Shown piece by piece: positions 8,301 through 8,622 of a stretch of 8,622 bases of DNA. Origin of the DNA: JBCBKZ01 sp039026975. GTDB taxonomy: Bacteria; Bacteroidota; Bacteroidia; J057. Where the stretch lies: positions 1 to 8,622 of the forward strand of contig JBCCLI010000282.1 of assembly GCA_039026975.1 (NCBI GenBank), read 5' to 3'. A program made the position numbers and the translations under genes. The notes beneath the pieces were generated by a model. The model was not told the DNA's origin and ran no database searches. It saw nothing but the letters and a program-made list of their open reading frames with translations. Within the stretch, counting starts at the first letter, position 1. Every line of letters starts with the position of its first letter.

Positions 8301-8622
8301 AGGAAGCTTTTCTTACTCTCCTTTTGAGGGATGTCCAGGTTTAGAGGTTCAGTTTGAAGCAGTGGTGGATACAGGTATCAGCCTTCAATGGCTTACGGGC
8401 GATGGTATTTTTCTCCCCGGAGATAGCACTACTTATACTTATCTATCCAGCGGAACTTTCACCCCCATTATGACACTTACAGACTCTGCCGGCTGCGCTA
8501 CCCTTCTCCCCTCAGACACTACCGTCACCATTCATCCCTCTCCCGCAGTCAGCATTCAAAGTAGTGATACCCTCGCCTGCACAGGTGTAGAGGTCACCTT
8601 CCAGGTGCCTGATATACAGCCA
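5257..8622 (+). CDS. Giant secreted PKD-repeat protein, C-terminus beyond window
   Basis: The frame is open from the ATG at 5257 to the window end (1122 codons, no stop). Residues 1-21 are a signal peptide. From residue about 27 on, the protein is an uninterrupted string of PKD-type Ig-like domains of 80-85 residues. Thirteen are complete and a fourteenth begins at the edge. Each typical repeat has Cys-x-P near its start, a WDFGDG-like turn, an H-T-F/Y segment, G-x-Y-x-V-x-L and a second GC. PKD domains are extracellular spacers and adhesion modules. In Bacteroidota, proteins of this build commonly end in a gliding-motility-associated or type IX secretion C-terminal domain, and that region is not visible here. 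A surface or secreted adhesin role is inferred. No catalytic domain is seen in the visible part. The start was chosen because it immediately precedes the signal peptide; an upstream in-frame ATG at 5242 ends at a TAA after three codons. No near-identical DNA repeats occur, so the repeats are old and diverged. Confidence 0.9.
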   Translation, partial: MVKYAWGILSIFIIHVGICAAQPVAGFRADTLRGCAPVIVSFTDESLNAVSWSWDLGNGNSNIQNPITAYSQAGLYTIQLIVTDNLGNRDTLTRENYIDILPVPEVEFSFERQADCGIGKFQFENNSTTATAITSYSWDFGDGAPSSESNPFHIFTLGGNYPISLFIETEAGCKAFANDTLQVELYELNADFTADSLSSCAPPLNVQFGSVADAGLTHLWDFGDGTTSTLADPSHTFTDLGIFSITHIVTDPFGCKDTISRNKYVRVGSDKLSISSDTDSICLGGPMSFTAQSSSVSGTIVWDMGDGTPPRSGSSFLHTFPNPGTFQVRATLDDGQGCLSVSTLSITVHPLPEASFSFTYEGSSCKPPYNVRFQDESTDIVQWLWEFGDGSSSTLPNPTHTYQDEETNPVSLLVTSNLGCLSAASAKDTVKTPFLKALLTADRKGGCVPLDITLSDSSENVVGNASYSWTVAGFPQGNDPSYSITLTDTGWYDVQLIVEDGQGCKDTALVKDYISAGTLPIPDFEPTEDSVCVNTDVLFTNLSSHGDRFIWFFSSGGSVEIFEPIIEFRESGELDVVLLAIDKGCRADTSKTAVLYVNPPVADFSASQTAICKLPTEVFFTNESLGATRFKWEMGNGVVLTDEDVSLTITQPGEYPIILTAYNDSFNCESVFTLPVSALPAKADFSIPDSFVCAPYSINPVNESDPATTWVWDFGEGFLRLEENPTYPYQHAGLYTIGLQVENEIGCRDTLVRENTLRIYKPQTIFSAVDTTVGCLPLEVTFQDMSITQTPISSYEWYMDDSTFYSVPTPTHTFTEPGYYDVELTVRDSMGCNQRVIKSNYIFATQPIPSFEVPFPTNCPDNTVLFLNRSEGFGLSYEWNFGDGNTSTLESPSHIYEQVGDYSVGLQLTDVNGCDTTLLINDAVSVAPFELDFTADTTFTECPPLMVTFSTDTVAGHPNTSWNWDLGTGATSILPTAQHLYSWPGEYDVELIGLSLSGCRDTITKEKFITVKGPVGSFSYSPFEGCPGLEVQFEAVVDTGISLQWLTGDGIFLPGDSTTYTYLSSGTFTPIMTLTDSAGCATLLPSDTTVTIHPSPAVSIQSSDTLACTGVEVTFQVPDIQP
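5341..8622 (+). repeat. Array of 13 complete plus 1 partial PKD repeats, protein level
   Basis: Repeat starts, marked by the first cysteine codon, are at 5359, 5602, 5854, 6100, 6349, 6595, 6850, 7090, 7333, 7579, 7831, 8080, 8332 and 8578, a pitch of 240-255 bases (80-85 residues). The second cysteine codons are at 5773, 6019, 6268, 6514, 6766, 7009, 7258, 7495, 7750, 7996, 8251 and 8494, each 53-57 residues after its partner. Repeat 1 has Asn (codon 5518) instead of the second cysteine. The aromatic-Asp-Gly turn is canonical (WDFGDG or close) in repeats 2, 3, 5, 9 and 11, and mildly changed in 1, 4, 8, 12 and 13. It is strongly degenerate in repeats 6 (WTVAG), 7 (WFFSSGG) and 10 (WYMDDS). 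The array continues past the window. Confidence 0.9.

Noticed and set aside
5341..8622. DNA-level tandem repeat or recombination hotspot in the PKD array
   Set aside because: The repeats are similar only at protein motif level. I saw no long near-identical nucleotide blocks.
1..8622. CRISPR array, tRNA, rRNA, insertion sequence or attachment site
   Set aside because: No regularly spaced direct repeats, cloverleaf-like stretches, transposase motifs or flanking inverted and direct repeat pairs were seen on reading both strands.

Overview
The window looks like a piece of a Bacteroidota chromosome, probably from the Cytophagales side of the phylum. This is inferred from several features. None of the coding starts has a Shine-Dalgarno sequence at working distance. 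There is a very long secreted protein made of PKD repeats of the kind common in gliding or gut and marine Bacteroidota. A CHAT-domain protease is present, and base composition is moderate. No marker gene such as rRNA is present, so the placement is tentative.

Left half, minus strand: a VOC-fold protein (about 3239-3634), then a glucose 1-dehydrogenase-like SDR (2168-2986), then an MGH1/GH63-like glucosidase (2129 leftwards, running off the window start). Only 38 bases separate the last two. They very probably form an operon in which an alpha-glucosidase-like enzyme releases a sugar, possibly glucose, and the dehydrogenase oxidises it. Neither protein shows an export signal, so this would happen in the cytoplasm. 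The VOC gene lies 252 bases upstream of the dehydrogenase and may or may not belong to the same transcript.

Right half, plus strand, divergent from the VOC gene: a 436-residue CHAT (caspase-like) protease with an intact His/Cys dyad and no TPR repeats (3822-5132). After a 124-base gap comes the start of a giant exported protein (5257 to beyond 8622). The visible 1122 residues are a signal peptide followed by 13 complete PKD-type repeats and the start of a fourteenth. Both ends of the window cut a gene: the glucosidase C-terminus and the PKD protein C-terminus are missing. The PKD C-terminus is where a type IX secretion sorting domain would normally be.

Most notable are the CHAT protease placed just upstream of a giant repeat protein, and the regular cysteine pattern of the PKD array. 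Every mature cysteine falls at one of two fixed register positions, as expected for one disulfide per repeat, except in repeat 1, which lacks its second cysteine. No tRNA, rRNA, CRISPR, insertion sequence or DNA-level tandem repeat was seen. No gene-free stretch exceeds 300 bases.
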